Positions 46,707 through 58,874 are shown, numbered from the stretch's first letter. The stretch is DNA of 64,000 nucleotides from Amoebophrya sp. A120 (GCA_905178155.1 CAJINV010000027.1:112160-176159); one strand, 5' to 3'. Notes: a model not told the origin generated them from the sequence alone. A program made the numbers and translations.

Positions 46707-47102
46707 GTCAAACACAAAGGAGAAATAAAAATTTTGCTGTCTGCCTGTAATACAACTTCTGTAAAAATATCGGTTACTCGCCATCTGTCTTTACCACAAC
46801 TGATTTTTTGCGATCGTAAATGTTGTGTAACTGCTACGGTATTGATAGATAATTTAGATATGGCAGCTCAGAAAAATGATCCCATAGACGAAATAGGCAT
46901 GTGTTGGGCGGTGAGCGTGTACTACTTAGCACAGTTGTAGACAGCAATCTTCGTGGCGGAGAAGCGCGACCTTCTGAGAAACGTAAACTCCGGTATCGCA
47001 TTTCTACTTGGATTTGCGCTTAATATAGTAAAAATTTCATGATGCAGAACTTCTTTGTGTGTGGCTCAAGAAGATGAAGAACGGTTGGCACCAGGTGGAT
47101 AA

Positions 47103-50100
47103 CAGAACCAGGCGGGCACGAATACAGGCTCCTCCAATCCGCTTCTCTTGGGGCTTGTGAAAGAACTTCTTACTGTCTGGTTTTCTACCGCGCCCCCGTC
47201 GACTTCTTCCGGGAGCTATTCGGGCCTGGAGGAGAAGCTCAGGAAACATCTTGATGGAGGCCCAGGAGCAGCAGTGGAGACCCGAGCGCTGGTCAACGCA
47301 TGTGTTACGGCAGCGATGAAAAGGGCAGAGCAGCTTGCGGCTGCAGTACAGGGTACAGCTGGAGCACCAGCAGACCACGGGGAAATAGAAATAAAGCCAA
47401 CTACGATACTTCGCACCTATTCCTCCCGTCTACTCGCTGTCCATCGTCCACATGTAGGTCTTTCTACGTCCTCCCCTGCAGCTCGAGTATGCACTGCAAA
47501 AGTATCGTACTAGTATGAATTGCATTACAAATTGCCTTAGCATTACGAATTAAATTTATAATGCTGTTTTACCTTGATAAAAAAATTTGTCATGCATAAA
47601 AGCAATTACTACGAGTACGATACTTTTGCACAGGATATCGAGATCCCCACGGCGATGATAGTGCGGCGGAAAGATTAACGGAGAATACCTTCGTATGGAA
47701 TTGTCAGAATCGAAATTGACAAAATCGAAATAATTTGTCATGCAGAAAATGGATTCGATTCCAGTTCGAACCCAGTTTCTAAGTGGCGCATGACAAATTC
47801 TGGCGGTGGCAATAAAATCCAGTTTGTGATGCTGTTTAGGCAAAGAAGACTGATTCTCTCATGCTGCATTAGCAGCTCGAGCTATAACGACCCCAAAGAG
47901 GCTTACAATCGGCCTCACTTACCTGCTCTGCAACACACGTATTTCCTCGCGTCATGCATTTTATGCATGACAAACCTTTTCGATTTTGTCAATTTCGATT
48001 CCGACAGTTCCATACTTCGCGCTCCTGACGAAGAAATTTTGCCGATGGTTCGCCCAGGGACCCTGGTTTTCAACGCTTCCGAATCTGTGGTGGTCCTCGA
48101 ACACGACAACTTCGGAAGGTAGAGGGAAAGGGTTTTCTCACCGTTTGCAAACCTGCGTTCACGACCGGCAGGCGAGGAGTTCAACTGACGAGGCCAAGCG
48201 GCCACTGCTGAGCCTCCTGGAGAAATCCTTCCGCGCGCCACTCTCTCGCGCTTCGAGTCCCGGCGCAGCCGCGGGGAGGAAGACTTCTGCGGCAGGTGGA
48301 GGACGAGGTGGTCGTAGATTTTATTACCGTCCTGCTCCTGTTGTGGAGAGATTTCTAAGTCGGATGTGGGCCGAGCGGCTTGTTGATGTTTTCCTGAAGA
48401 TTCTTGCCGTCGATCCCTGGGTGTATGACCGGAAATACGCGGACCACTGGAAATTGAACTTCAGCGAGTCCTCCGGGCGCATAACTTCTCACGAGGAAGG
48501 GCAAGCAATAGCAATAGACATCGGCCGAGGGTCCTTCGACAACGAACGAGTAGACGCCTTTGAGCAGATATTCCCCAGCATGACCGGCGATCCCGATCCG
48601 ACGGCAGCACAAGAAGTAGAACAGGGTTCCTCTATCAAAAGGAAAAATCCCCCCTCTCCATCCTGAAAAGGTATATTTTTGGAAATTTGCGATGCTGATT
48701 TGTGGTCACAAATAAATCACAAATCGTGTCTGTCTTGCAAGAAGGCAATTCCGCAGGCTCCGCCGCGTTGCGCCTGCGGTTTGTCATGCTAGTGGGCCTA
48801 CAAAGCGGATTTTTTTCGTGCTAAGTGCCTAGGCCAAAACCTCTCTACAGCTCGCACTTAGTATGGGCCTGCAGTGCTCTCCAGCAACAGAGCTCGGATT
48901 TGTGTACACAAATCCAGCGTCAGAAGTTTCGTTTTGATATGGGGAGGGGGGATTTTTCCTTTCGATATCCTCGCGGTGCCACCGCCTCCTCACAGATGAG
49001 CTGTTCCGCATCTCACCTAACTTCGTGGCACGTCTGAGCGTGAACAGCAACATGGGCGAAAATTACGCGCAGTATGGATTGCAAAAGTATCGTACTCGCA
49101 TAAATGCATAATTACAAATTTCCTCAGCATGAAAAATGAAATTGCTGATTTGCCTTGGAAACAAGATTTGTAATGCAAGACTTGCATTTGTACGAGTACG
49201 ATACTTTTGCACAGGATACGCAGAACAAAGAAGCAAAACGCTTGCTGCGCAACCGGGTGATGCTGGCGGATTTCATCAGCACACCGGAATTGCTGCGCAA
49301 CGCGCTCTATGAAATGTAAAAATGTCTGGGTCTGGAAAATTGCCATTTGTAATGCTGTTTTTGGATTCCAAAAAAATCTGTATTGCATGACCAGCAACAG
49401 GACTCCAATTTGTGTTACGCGGAGAAGGCATTTCTCATGCGGAATAGGCATTAGGAAGTTTTCTAAAAATCTGTGTTGCTAGATCATGCATTCCAGACCT
49501 CATGGGGCATGGAAAATATGCATGACATCAGATCTGCACCCTTCCAGACCCAGATCGATTTTTGCATTTGATACGCTCACCGCGCAAGAGCAGTGCTTCG
49601 GGGGGTTCTTGCGCTACCGGGAGCAGGGCGTGCAGGACGCTTGCCGGAGGGCGATGAAGTACTGCGGACGGGGGGAGTTTGAAAAGGAAAATGTGTTGAC
49701 CATCCACCTCGGTATTGGCTTTTACAAGAAACCAGACTCGATACTTGAGGCACTTGGATCATTCGAGCAAAAGTGGGAGCGCGCAATCGATCCAATTTTC
49801 CCGGTCGCATGGTCCGAACAGATGGGCCCTTTTCGCGCGCGAGCCCTGCATGAATTCGGTAGGATTGCGTACGTATCAATTGCGAATATGCCGTCCTCTG
49901 GCTCTGATGGATGATGACTGCTATATGTATGTCAAAAGCAGTTTTTACATGCCTCGAAACAAAGGTCGAGCTGCATGGAAGCCCCAGCATGATCACAGGC
50001 TCTTTTCAAGAAATTTTTTTTCTCAACTATGCCTAATCTGCATGACACGCCCCACCTTCTCGGGAACAAGTAGAAATGGACAACTTCTGCATTTGCTGCC

Positions 50101-50600
50101 CGTGCCGCACCACGGATTTTGTGTGATCTAGGACGCGCATCTTTCCAGAGCCAGAGATCTTCATATTTGCAATGCATAGTGCGAAGGATTGTACCGGGAG
50201 TATCTGGAGGAGAGAGGTGGTCGTTATTCCCTGAAAATGAGCCATCCCCGTCCGATTTGTCACACAAAACAGGCAGTACATGTCACCAGGTCGGCTTTTG
50301 TCATGCAAAAAGTGGCATCAACTGCAAAAATGTCTGGGTCTGGAAACTTGTGAATGTGATGCTGGGTGGCGTATCATGAGGATGCCACAAGTGCTGGCTC
50401 AGCGTGAAAAGTTTCTGAGCTTCTAGGTGTTGCCTATTCTGCATGACAAACTGCGTTTCTGCATGGCAGAAAAATGGATCTCTTGGGTAATGTGCATGAC
50501 AGATTAATTTAAGAGTCATGTGAAACAAGCATGACAAACCTGTTAATCTACTTCCAGACCCAGATATATTTGCATTTGATAAGTTGGTGAGGACGGTTAG
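47103..50600 (+). CDS. Unknown protein, 5' end uncertain
   Basis: Exons 47103-47487, 47643-47693, 48020-48632, 48973-49072, 49224-49307, 49579-49873, 50184-50315 and 50587-50600 give 557 codons plus stop. The frame opens after a stop at 47100, but the first in-frame ATG is near 47310, so an upstream exon may exist; ATG 47074 is in another frame. The protein is soluble-looking, with conserved-style segments such as MWAERLVDVFLKILAVDPW and GIGFYKKPDSILEALGSFE but no family I recognise. Seven introners interrupt it; all junctions keep frame. The last exon adds only a few codons (VGEDG) before the stop. Confidence 0.68.
47488..47637. mobile_element. Introner F2
   Basis: F2 termini; exact TSD TCGAG at 47483-47487 and 47638-47642. 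Confidence 0.95.
47694..48014. mobile_element. Introner F5
   Basis: F5 termini; exact TSD CTTCG at 47689-47693 and 48015-48019. Confidence 0.95.
48633..48967. mobile_element. Introner F3
   Basis: F3 termini; exact TSD TCCTC at 48628-48632 and 48968-48972. Confidence 0.95.
49073..49218. mobile_element. Introner F2
   Basis: F2 termini; exact TSD CGCAG at 49068-49072 and 49219-49223. Confidence 0.95.
49308..49573. mobile_element. Introner F1
   Basis: F1 termini; exact TSD CGCTC at 49303-49307 and 49574-49578. Confidence 0.95.
49874..50178. mobile_element. Introner F1-like
   Basis: Diverged F1 ends (right end CCAGAGCCAGAGATC); TSD GTACG/GTGCG, 4 of 5. Joins as GRIAYEGLYREYL. Confidence 0.88.
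50316..50581. mobile_element. Introner F1
   Basis: F1 termini with left end CATC; TSD AGTGG/AGTTG, 4 of 5. The joined frame stops five codons later. Confidence 0.85.
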
Positions 50601-52577
50601 TTTTCAGAGAATAGTCGTCGTCATGGCACTGCGAGCGCAGCACGACCGACAGCAGGAGCGGTAGCAGCACCGGTATTTGGATCTCGCGCCGCCGTGGAGC
50701 GGGCACAACGGCGCGAAATATTCCACATAACTAGACGAGGACAACAGCGAACAAGGGGACTAGGGTTCTAAAGGGTCGGAGCGCGTTCGGCGCCCATCTG
50801 AATAATGGGTCTGCAACACACAGTAACGCAGCGCAGGTTCGGTAATGATAATGGAATGAAATTAGCACGAAACAAGTCGCCCGTTTTTGACAACCGAGCA
50901 CGCGCCGCAGCCTGTCAGGCACAAGACCCAAATAAGAGAGCCGGCCGCCCCTGCCTTTCCATTCACGTGGAGAAGCGCGGGGGAAATACGCTGGCCCTGG
51001 CGCCTGCGTTATTACGGGTCGGGCCGGCGGGGGCCGCGCCGCCTTCGCCCTTGCTGCTGACCCTTAAAAAACACTGCAAGTATCCGCGGCTGCGGTCCTA
51101 GGCAAACCATTTGTCCTCCGCGATTCCTTCGGAAAAAGTCAAAGCTCACGCCAGACGAAACAGATTGCGCGCAACACCCCCGCCCAATCGCGGGGCCCAG
51201 ACTTAGAGTTAGGGCCAGCCCTCGAGCTACGTGCGGTTCCAGCCGCGGACGCACAGACTCTGCAAGCCCTTGCGTTTGCGAGCGATGCAATTATATTCTG
51301 AACCCCCCGCCAGTGCCAGACCCTCAAATGACCGTTCCCAGAAAGGCCCACAGCCGTTCCCAGAAAGGCCCCCCCCCTGCCAAGGAAATGCGAGCGCCGT
51401 CTTACTCTGCCAAGCACCTCGAATCAGGGCGCTGGGCAAGATTGTGCGCCGAGTTCGGGTGCGCGCTTGGAGTGGCCGCAACCAAGGGCAACGCCCGACG
51501 AACGAGCGCACTCTGTGCACGTAGCCGGGTGTGTTGCTTCCCAGGTTGCAGGAGAAGGGCTCGCTGTAGGCGCGCCAGGCATTCAGACAGCCAAAGGCCA
51601 CAGCAGCGCGCTCCCCGCGATTCTTTCTGCCCAGTAAACAGGTTCGGGCCTGCGGGTGTTGGGGACAGAAAATCAGTGTCGAACGCGCACTGTTCTCGGG
51701 GGCGAGCCCATGCGCGAAGCATGTGCCTACAAGCCTGATGCCGGGGCGACGCCGCATGTTCAGAAAGGGCGGGCGGCCTCGGGCGGAACAGCCTGTGCCT
51801 GCCGCACTTAGCACGCGCGGCCGCAGTGATCAGGCCCGCTGTGCCTGCAATGCCAGCGGAGGCGCCCTTGTTGACGCGGGGGGAACAAGCGCTAGGTGGG
51901 TTGATTGCGAGGGCGGCGCAAGTCGGAGGCCAATTTCAATGCAAGCCAGAGGGTGGGGGCGCCATCCTCGCTGAAAAAACGCACATGAAGGTCAAAGCAG
52001 AGCTGTTCCAGAAATTAAGCGCAATGAACAAGCGCTGCCAGCATTAGTTATAATGGCGCAAGCGCTCTATTTCTGCACAAAAACATGCTCGAGATGCACG
52101 TTAGAAAATAGCAAAAAGCGATGAAATTCTGACGAAAAGGAGACCCCTGACCTTTAGAGGCCTGGGGCCTCCTTTGGGGTCTCCTTTTGCCACTTATGGC
52201 TCGCGATTCAAGAAAAAAACTGTGGAACCTCTAGAGGTCAGTGGCCCCCTTTGTTGTCTCCTTTCGAGAATAGCGTGGTGATTCGAAGCAGAAAAAGCTT
52301 CGCAGGAGACTCGACCTCTTGAGGTCAGGGGTCTCCTTTGGGGTCTCCTTTTCGTCAGAATTAGAGCCTGTTTGCAGTTTCAATAAAGTACACCAAAAAA
52401 GGCCCGACCTCTAGAGGTTTTGGTCTCCTTAGGGGTCTCCTTTGGGGTCTCCTCGGCTGTAGTGCCATTGTGGAACGTGTTGCCTATAGGTTTTGGTCTC
52501 CTTGTTCGTCAGGTTTTGGTCTAGTTGGTTGCAGTCTATAGTTCTCTTGGGTAAAAACAGGATCGCGAGTGCGAGAA
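50601..52577. other. GC-rich spacer
   Basis: 50880-52030 is GC-rich with no clear terminal repeats; CCGTTCCCAGAAAGGCC is tandemly repeated near 51328-51372. The GGGGTCTCC repeats follow. No gene supported. Confidence 0.6.
52136..52520. repeat. Degenerate GGGGTCTCCTTT tandem repeat
   Basis: About five irregular units combine a CCTCTAGAGG-like palindrome with AGGGGTCTCCTTTGGGGTCTCC. They are separated by unrelated spacers and lie just upstream of the gene starting at 52578. Confidence 0.7.
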
Positions 52578-55500
52578 ATGGCGCGTGGCGGTGCCGATGC
52601 GGCGTTGCATGACATGGCCGAAAGGCGTTCAGAATTGGGCTGCCAATTTTGCCTGTGCAAAGAGGAGGTAGAAGGGGGGAACACGGTCACGCATACGCGA
52701 TATGATGCTGGTCATCAGTTGTTCTTTGAATTGACCCCGAAATTTGGTTGTCGGCCGTCGTCTCTTCTCGAGGAAGCCGCCTTTCTCGAGAATCCGGGTC
52801 CCGCGAAACTGAGGCCCCGGCTCGCGGAGTATCTGCAGACGCACAGTGACGTGTCGTGCGAAGGTTGCCTGTTTTTCCCTAAAGAACTGCATGGAGTTTA
52901 TCGCCGCGTCACTGAGCTCCTTCAGCTTTACAAGTCCCGTTCTGCGATGGCGTCGGCGAGCCTTAGACTTCCAGTCAGTGTGGGATCTAGAGTATACATT
53001 GCAAATATGTTCGGGTCTCCTGCAAAGTCGTCGTGCTAATACATGAGTCACAAAATGACTTGATGGCACCCAAGAATGACAAATTTTTGAGCAGTCCTGT
53101 GGTGCGTGGTGTGCCTGGGACACTGCGTTTCTGCATGACATAGAACCAGCACTATTCCGCAACACGCGTTACAGAGTTCGGGAGCATCAGAGTTCAGCAC
53201 TACAAGTCTGGCACACTTCGTCCAGACCCACACTACATATTTGCAATGCATATAGAGGCACGGATCTTGGCGCATCCGGTCTTGCTTCGGAGCTGGAAAC
53301 ACTGAGGATCACGGAGAATGAGGAAGCAATGGGGATTGCGTATCAAATGCAAAAATGCCTGGGTCTGGAAACTTGTGAAGCTGAGTGGCGAATCATGAAT
53401 ATGCCGCAGGCGACGGCCTAGCATGACAAGTTTCAACATCTGAGTTGCTAGGTGTTGTCTATTCACCATGACAAAGTGCGTTTTTGCATGACAGAAAATT
53501 GGGGCTTTTAGGTAACGTGCATGACAGACTTGAGACTCATGTTGGCCGAACATGACAACGACAAAATTGCATTCTTCCAGAGCCGGGCATACTTATTTGC
53601 AATGCATATTGCAGCTAGAAACGCAATGACATCACCCGTGTTTCGGTATTCTCCTTCGTCCAGGCGGGGAGAGTACGTGGCAGGCGGCTCTTCTTACCAG
53701 TGCGCGGCCCCGCCCGGCGCTGGCGCGGCGGATCGTTCTACTATCGCAAGAAAAAACTGTCTCAGTCCCAAATGTTATTTGCTTTTGCAGCCTCAGCAGT
53801 ACAATTTTCTGAAAAAAAAAATCTCTGATGCCCATTCCTCAAACATGAACGACGACTTTCTTGCGCGTCGCGCGGGGCTTGTTTTCCCTTCAACATTTTG
53901 ATTTTGTTTTTCTTTTTTGGGTCGCCAGATAGTTCCCCTCTACTATCAAAGAGCCCGTTCGTTTTTGCATATCTTCCTATGTGCCGCTCGTGTGTGGGGG
54001 GTTGTGCGCTCGCTGTCGTTTTTGCATTGCCCAACCGATGCCCCCCCCCCTTCTTGCTTCTCGCAGAGACCTTGCGTGCCGAAAAATGGCGGGCGAAGCC
54101 TTGCTTCCCGTATCCCTTATCCGTTGTGCCGCCCCGGCTTTCTTCGGTTCGGTGTTACTGCTTGGCAAAGTTTGGCACAGCAGTCGTGTGTGATCCATTT
54201 GCATGCCGAGACTGCTTATTCGCGCCTTTGGCGTTCTTTGCTGCTCTTTCACGGGAAAACTGTTTGTATGTATGAAGCCTGCTCTACCCTTGTACCCCCT
54301 TCAGATTATTCCATCAACATTGTGCCCAAAAAAAAGAACCGGAGGCTTTGCGGGTTGGCATAATCTGTCGGGTATTTAGTTTGCTTGGTCATGATTTAAC
54401 GCCTTTTCCCTCCCCCGTCGGGGGGGGAAGGAAAGGGCCCTCTCCCCCCCCTTCCGATCCTGACGGATCAAAAAGTATCCGTTTTTTTCTCGGATTCTTC
54501 ATACGATGTAGGAACCGCCGGATAGGGAACCACCCGCGATAATGGATCTTCCCACTTGCCTAGCGGCCACCCGCGTTCCCGGCCCCGGAGCATCGGTAGC
54601 ACTTTCACGGACCTTTGTTTTTTACCCATACATTGGTCCGTGAATGAGAGTCGCCTTGAGATTCCGTACCCCGTCACTTGATCCTACTGACTCTAGTACC
54701 CCGGATCGGTCGTATTGGCTCGTCATCTGGATCAACAACAGTGCAGATGGTACAGCTCTCTTTCGGACATTCATGCTTCATTGGTTCTTGTCTTAAATTC
54801 CCACCCAACGTCGTCCTCCCCAGGAATGACTCGGACTTTGCACACTTTCACTTTCACTTTCACTTTTCACTTTCATTCCTCAAACATGAACGACGACTTT
54901 CTTGCGCGTCGAGTAAGTACGAGAAATCGAAAGAAGTGACCCAAGGACGAAGTTGCGCAATTTTTACAAGTTGAGACTGAGACAGCTTTTTCTCGCGATA
55001 TCTCCCGCCGGGGCAGCAGGGTTGCGCGACCAGTCCGGCGCAAGCGGAAGCGGAAACGCCAGTTACTACAGGAAGCACCTCATGAGCGATGAAGCCGAGC
55101 AGGACACCACGCGCGATGCTGTTGCGAACACGTTTGTTGTGTCTGCCCGGAAAATTTTGCGGGGACTGGACCCCGCAACGTGGGGACTTGCGCGCCTCGG
55201 CCAGCAGCTTCGCAGAGCGGGCAAGATTTTCGCGCGGATGCGGAAAGAAGTCGAGGAAAAAATGAATCCGCAGCGCGCGGGCGGAATTGCATCTGTTAAT
55301 CTGTCGCAGGTCGAAGAGGCGCGGGCGGAAGTGCAGCAGTTGCGCGATTACCCAGTGCAAATACGTCTGGGTCTGGAAAAGTGGAACTTGTATATGCGTG
55401 TCTTGCATTCTTGGAGGAGAATCTGTGCTGCATGAGCCGCAGACGAACAGCTTCCTTTGTTTTTATGTAGAAACTCAATTTGTAAAAATCGTAATGCGCT

Positions 55501-57656
55501 CTAGACATCAGAATGCGTCTCGAAAACTTATCATGCTGGGCTGCCATTGCAAGCCCTTCAATCATCCGCAATTCAGCATCGCAGGTTTCCAGACCCAGAC
55601 ATGTTTGCATTCGATGGCGATTCGGAGGCGAGTGTGTGCCGGGCGGCAGACGACGACATCGAGAATGGTTTTCTATCAAAGTTGCGTGACGTTGACCGCT
55701 GGCTAGAAGTTCCCGAGGAAGAGGCCGAAAGCTGGATGCGGAATCTCTTCGGATCGGAAAGTGGTGGCGCGGCTGGGGGTAGCGAGGCTGGAAGTGGAGG
55801 CGGCGCTGGGAGTGGAAGCGGGGCTGGGAGTGGAGGCGGGCCGCCTGGGAGTGGGAGTGCAAGTGCGGCAGGAAGTGCTGTGCCACCTGTTCCCGCCCGT
55901 CGCTTCCCAGTAGCGGGGGACGTAAAAATTGAATGGCTACCCTGGTACGACGCTTTGCCTCTGCGCCTGCGCCGACAAGGAGAAATAAACGACGAGACAT
56001 TGGAAGTTGCCCGTTTAGCGATCGCCTATCAACAATTTGCCCAGCCAGAACCCCACTGGAGCGGTAGTTCTGCTTCGTACGGGCTTAGCCCGGCGACGAC
56101 CGCCGCCGAGCGGCACGCCCGCGAAAAAAAGCTTTCGTCAGAAGTCCGGAGGGCACAAGGTGTGTGGCTCTGCGCCGTAAGTCAATGGCTATCGGCCTGG
56201 AACCTGCAATTGGCAACTACGCTGAAGAAGTTCATGCCTTTAGACGGTTGGGCAAGTCGTAGCCCTTATACAGATCAGAATTTCTGGCCTCACACAACGA
56301 AGACGACCCCCCCAGAACCTTCATTTCCTGCCGACGTTGGGCGGCAATCAGACAGAGCCCATTATGAATTGCAAATGGGTCGCACTAGTAAAACAAATGA
56401 ATCGCCGCGTGACAAGCTAATTATCTGTTTACTAAATAAAAGAATCAGGGCGGGCGAGGGGGTGATCGCTACTAGTGGGAACCCTGCTAGTGGAAAGCTG
56501 CTAGGGGAAAAGGGGCCACTAGTAGAAATCCTGCTAGTGGTTTTATGATCGCCAAAACGGGCTTCCGGCTACTAGTAAAGCGCAGCCGGGCCCCCGGGTG
56601 GCCTTCGGGCCCGCCGGCCATGGTCTGGGCCCCTGGCCTTGGCCTAGGTGCCCTGCGGTTCGCGATTGGCTGCCCCGGGCCGGAGTCGTGCTGCATTCTG
56701 GCGCCCCTTGCCCTTCGCCCCCTGTTGCGAGGTGTTTGGCGCCAGTTTTCGCCTTTCCCTTCCGTCTGTGTGTGACTCTGCAGGCGTGCCTCTCTCGCGT
56801 GCTCGCCGCCGCGGGGCCTCTTCGTTCGGCCCCAACGGGGTTGCGTGCTTTTGCCGCGTTTCCTTTGGGTCGCCGGGCTTTTTGTTTTTGGTTTGCGCCT
56901 CGCCTCCGTGCCCTGCTTCGGCGCATTGGTTTCGTTTTCAGGGCTTTCGTCTGGTTGAAGCGAGTCTTGGCCCACTTGCTCTTCTTGTATGTCGGCTTTC
57001 TGGCTTGTAAAGCAAATCGCCCGCAGTGCGGCGCCTGCCTTTCCGCCGCCTTCCTGTGCTCTTTGTCTTGCCTTGCGCCAGCCCCGCTTCTGGTCTTTTG
57101 GCCTTTTGTGCCCCCTTTTCCTTCGCCCTGTTTCGTGTGGTTCGCCTTCCGGGCCTTCGCAAAGGCTCTGCGAACGCCTTACGGCCGCCCTGTTTGTGGA
57201 GGCCTGGGCAGTGGCTGCGCTTTGTGCCCCCTGCCACCCTCCGCGCCTTGCGGCCTTGATGTGTGTGTGTCCTTCGCTCACGCTCAGGGAGTGTGGCGTC
57301 TGTGTGTGTTGTCATTGCTTTCCGCCTGTTGTTTGAGCATAGTTTGGGCGTGGCCAGTGAGGTTTGGGCCCGCCATGGGTTTTCTCCTAGGGGTTCTTTC
57401 TCCCTCGCCCCCCCTTGCCCCCCCTCGTGTCGTCGCCGGGCCGGCGGGCGCGGAGCGACCGCCCGTTCTAGATAGTAGAACAAATGAATCGCATGACAAG
57501 TTTCCTCAGCGTGAGAAATCGGATTTGTAGTGTGGACGTACCTTAAGAATAAGAGGGAGATCATTCGTAACGCATGACTGCAATCAGTACGAGTGCGATT
57601 CTTTTGCAATGTATACTGAAACTGATGCTGATGGCGCAATATCAAATGGAAATTAA
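52578..57656 (+). CDS. Unknown protein with CxxC pairs and Gly/Ser linker
   Basis: Proposed exons: 52578-52992, 53258-53340, 53614-53870, then base 54912 (53870 continued by the second copy of a 38-bp repeat), 54986-55348, 55622-56362, 57621-57656. They sum to 631 codons. The first exon has cysteine pairs (CQFC, CEGC) that might bind a metal. A Gly/Ser-rich linker lies at 55755-55890, followed by a Trp-rich region (WLPWYD, QWLSAWN). The model needs removal of three F1 introners, a 1-kb insertion (element c), one GT-AG intron (54913-54985, starting GTAAGT) and an F2 introner that itself contains element b. Without the last step the frame would run into element b. Domain identity unknown; the 3' end is the least certain part. 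Confidence 0.6.
52993..53252. mobile_element. Introner F1-like
   Basis: Ends CATTGCAAATATGTTCGGGTC and inverted partner; exact TSD TAGAG at 52988-52992 and 53253-53257. Confidence 0.92.
53341..53608. mobile_element. Introner F1
   Basis: F1 termini, the right one diverged; TSD TTGCG/TTGCA, 4 of 5. Frame kept (GIAARNAMTS). Confidence 0.9.
53871..54873. mobile_element. Long insertion element c
   Basis: A 1003-bp block between perfect 38-bp repeats (53833-53870 and 54874-54911) that encode HSSNMNDDFLARR in the host frame. The interior is unlike its surroundings, with C-runs and a CACTTT tandem run at the right end. Removal with one repeat copy keeps the host frame. Origin unknown. Confidence 0.7.
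54913..54985 (+). other. Candidate canonical GT-AG intron
   Basis: A consensus-like GTAAGT donor follows CGTCGA and a GACAG acceptor lies 73 nt on. Phase 0 on both sides joins DFLARR to LFLAISPAG. Confidence 0.5.
55349..55616. mobile_element. Introner F1
   Basis: F1 termini with variant ends TACC and GATG; exact TSD GCGAT at 55344-55348 and 55617-55621. Joins as QLRDSEASVCR. Confidence 0.92.
56363..57615. mobile_element. Introner F2 carrying a nested 1.06-kb insertion
   Basis: The left end (TATGAATTGCAAATGGGTCG) and right end (AGTACGAGTGCGATTCTTTTG) are diverged F2 termini, but they are separated by element b. Without element b and one flanking repeat copy the introner would be about 165-170 bp. 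Flanks CCCAT/CTGAA do not match, so the outer edges are less certain. Confidence 0.65.
56417..57472. mobile_element. Long insertion element b, copy 2
   Basis: Shares the start TAATTATCT, ACTAGT-rich entry, GC-rich body and CGACCGCCCGTTCTAGA end with 26541-27746. Flanking near-repeats lie at 56386-56416 and 57473-57500 (one substitution and a 3-bp indel). It sits inside an F2 introner. Confidence 0.75.
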
Positions 57657-58185
57657 TATGACTACTCCCACGAAGCCGAAGGCCATATCTTAATATCTGC
57701 CAAAAGCTTGATGTGTATATCTGGCTCAGCATGATCAGAGAGCATGATCAGGAAGCATCGCGGGTTTCGAGTCCAGCTACACAGTGAGGGGGGGGTTAGC
57801 AGTGTGCAAACCGTAACCTAACTACTTAGCGAACCCCGCAACACATTTAAAAGTATTTTTCTTGCAGGAGGGTTCTAATGATAAAAGCAGGTAAATAAAC
57901 AAACTGTCTCTGATGTCGCCACTTTTTCTAAAAATTTTTGGATTGGCTTTGGCAACGGTGCAAGAGCAAATCTACGGACATACGTTCAGCATGCGAATCT
58001 ACCCTGGCCTTGCATTTTTGTCAGGTGTTGTTTCTCTGATGTCATGAGCTTTTCCCCCTCTTATTCCTCGCCGTCGTGCTCGTGCCGACACTATACCGGC
58101 GAGCCGGCAACTAAACGCGCTCACCTTGCGTTTGCAAAGGCAAGGCTTCGTGGGAGCTGCGCTTCATTTTTCCACAGGAGATTAG
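57657..58185. other. Gene-free spacer
   Basis: A lone F1-like left end (CAAATGGAAATTAATATG at 57643) without a partner is the only recognised feature. Confidence 0.5.
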
Positions 58186-58668
58186 CACGACCAAGCGACG
58201 CCAAGTGCTAGTTATGATCCGCAGTCGCTGGCCCAGCTGTTCAACAGATCATTGGAAGCGGAGCAAAGCGTACAGAACGCGCTGCGTGAATGGCGCTCAC
58301 ACCAGGAAAGCTCGCTTGGGTTGTCTGGTGGCGCTGCTACTGAAGATAAAGTGTCGAGAAACCCAGCTAAGTTGTTGGGTATGGTCCATTTGATGACAAA
58401 GCCAGGAGGCAGCGAGAAATCAAAAAAAACATCTTTCGAGATCAATTTAACGATGGAAGCGGAGACGATTGAGAACACCCCCCCCCACGGCCGACGGATG
58501 GGGTGGTGGGGGTCCGTTTTTGCACCCCCCCACGGCCGACGGATGAGGCGGTACATCTACACTTATGGGGAGGAAATGACAATCGGTCATGCTTACGGGT
58601 CACGAGAGAGCAGGACGCACTGCAGACAAAGATGTCCTGTCTTGTATTCACTGACCTACACCTCCTAA
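58186..58668 (+). CDS. Possible coding exon, unknown
   Basis: This frame is open for about 160 codons after a stop at 58183, with coding-like composition in its first half (PSASYDPQSLAQLFNRSLEA). No ATG precedes the conserved-looking part, so it would be a downstream exon or a gene remnant. A GC-rich motif, CACGGCCGACGGATG, is repeated in tandem near 58488 and 58530. No introner ends are found inside. It may equally be a decayed gene. Confidence 0.3.
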   Translation, partial: HDQATPSASYDPQSLAQLFNRSLEAEQSVQNALREWRSHQESSLGLSGGAATEDKVSRNPAKLLGMVHLMTKPGGSEKSKKTSFEINLTMEAETIENTPPHGRRMGWWGSVFAPPHGRRMRRYIYTYGEEMTIGHAYGSRESRTHCRQRCPVLYSLTYTS

Positions 58669-58874
58669 TCATGAAAATCATGGCCAACAGTACCACCAGG
58701 GCACGAGCCCCTGTAAAGCTATGCCTGCGCCGGTGCTGCAGCTGCACAACCCACGCCGGAAAGTGGAATACTCCAAGAAATAAAGTAGGAAATCTGGAAC
58801 TACAAGAAGCGAAGTGCTTATGGTCCACCATCCATGTGCGCTTAGCTTGTTCGTGACCCGGATGATTTGAAGAC

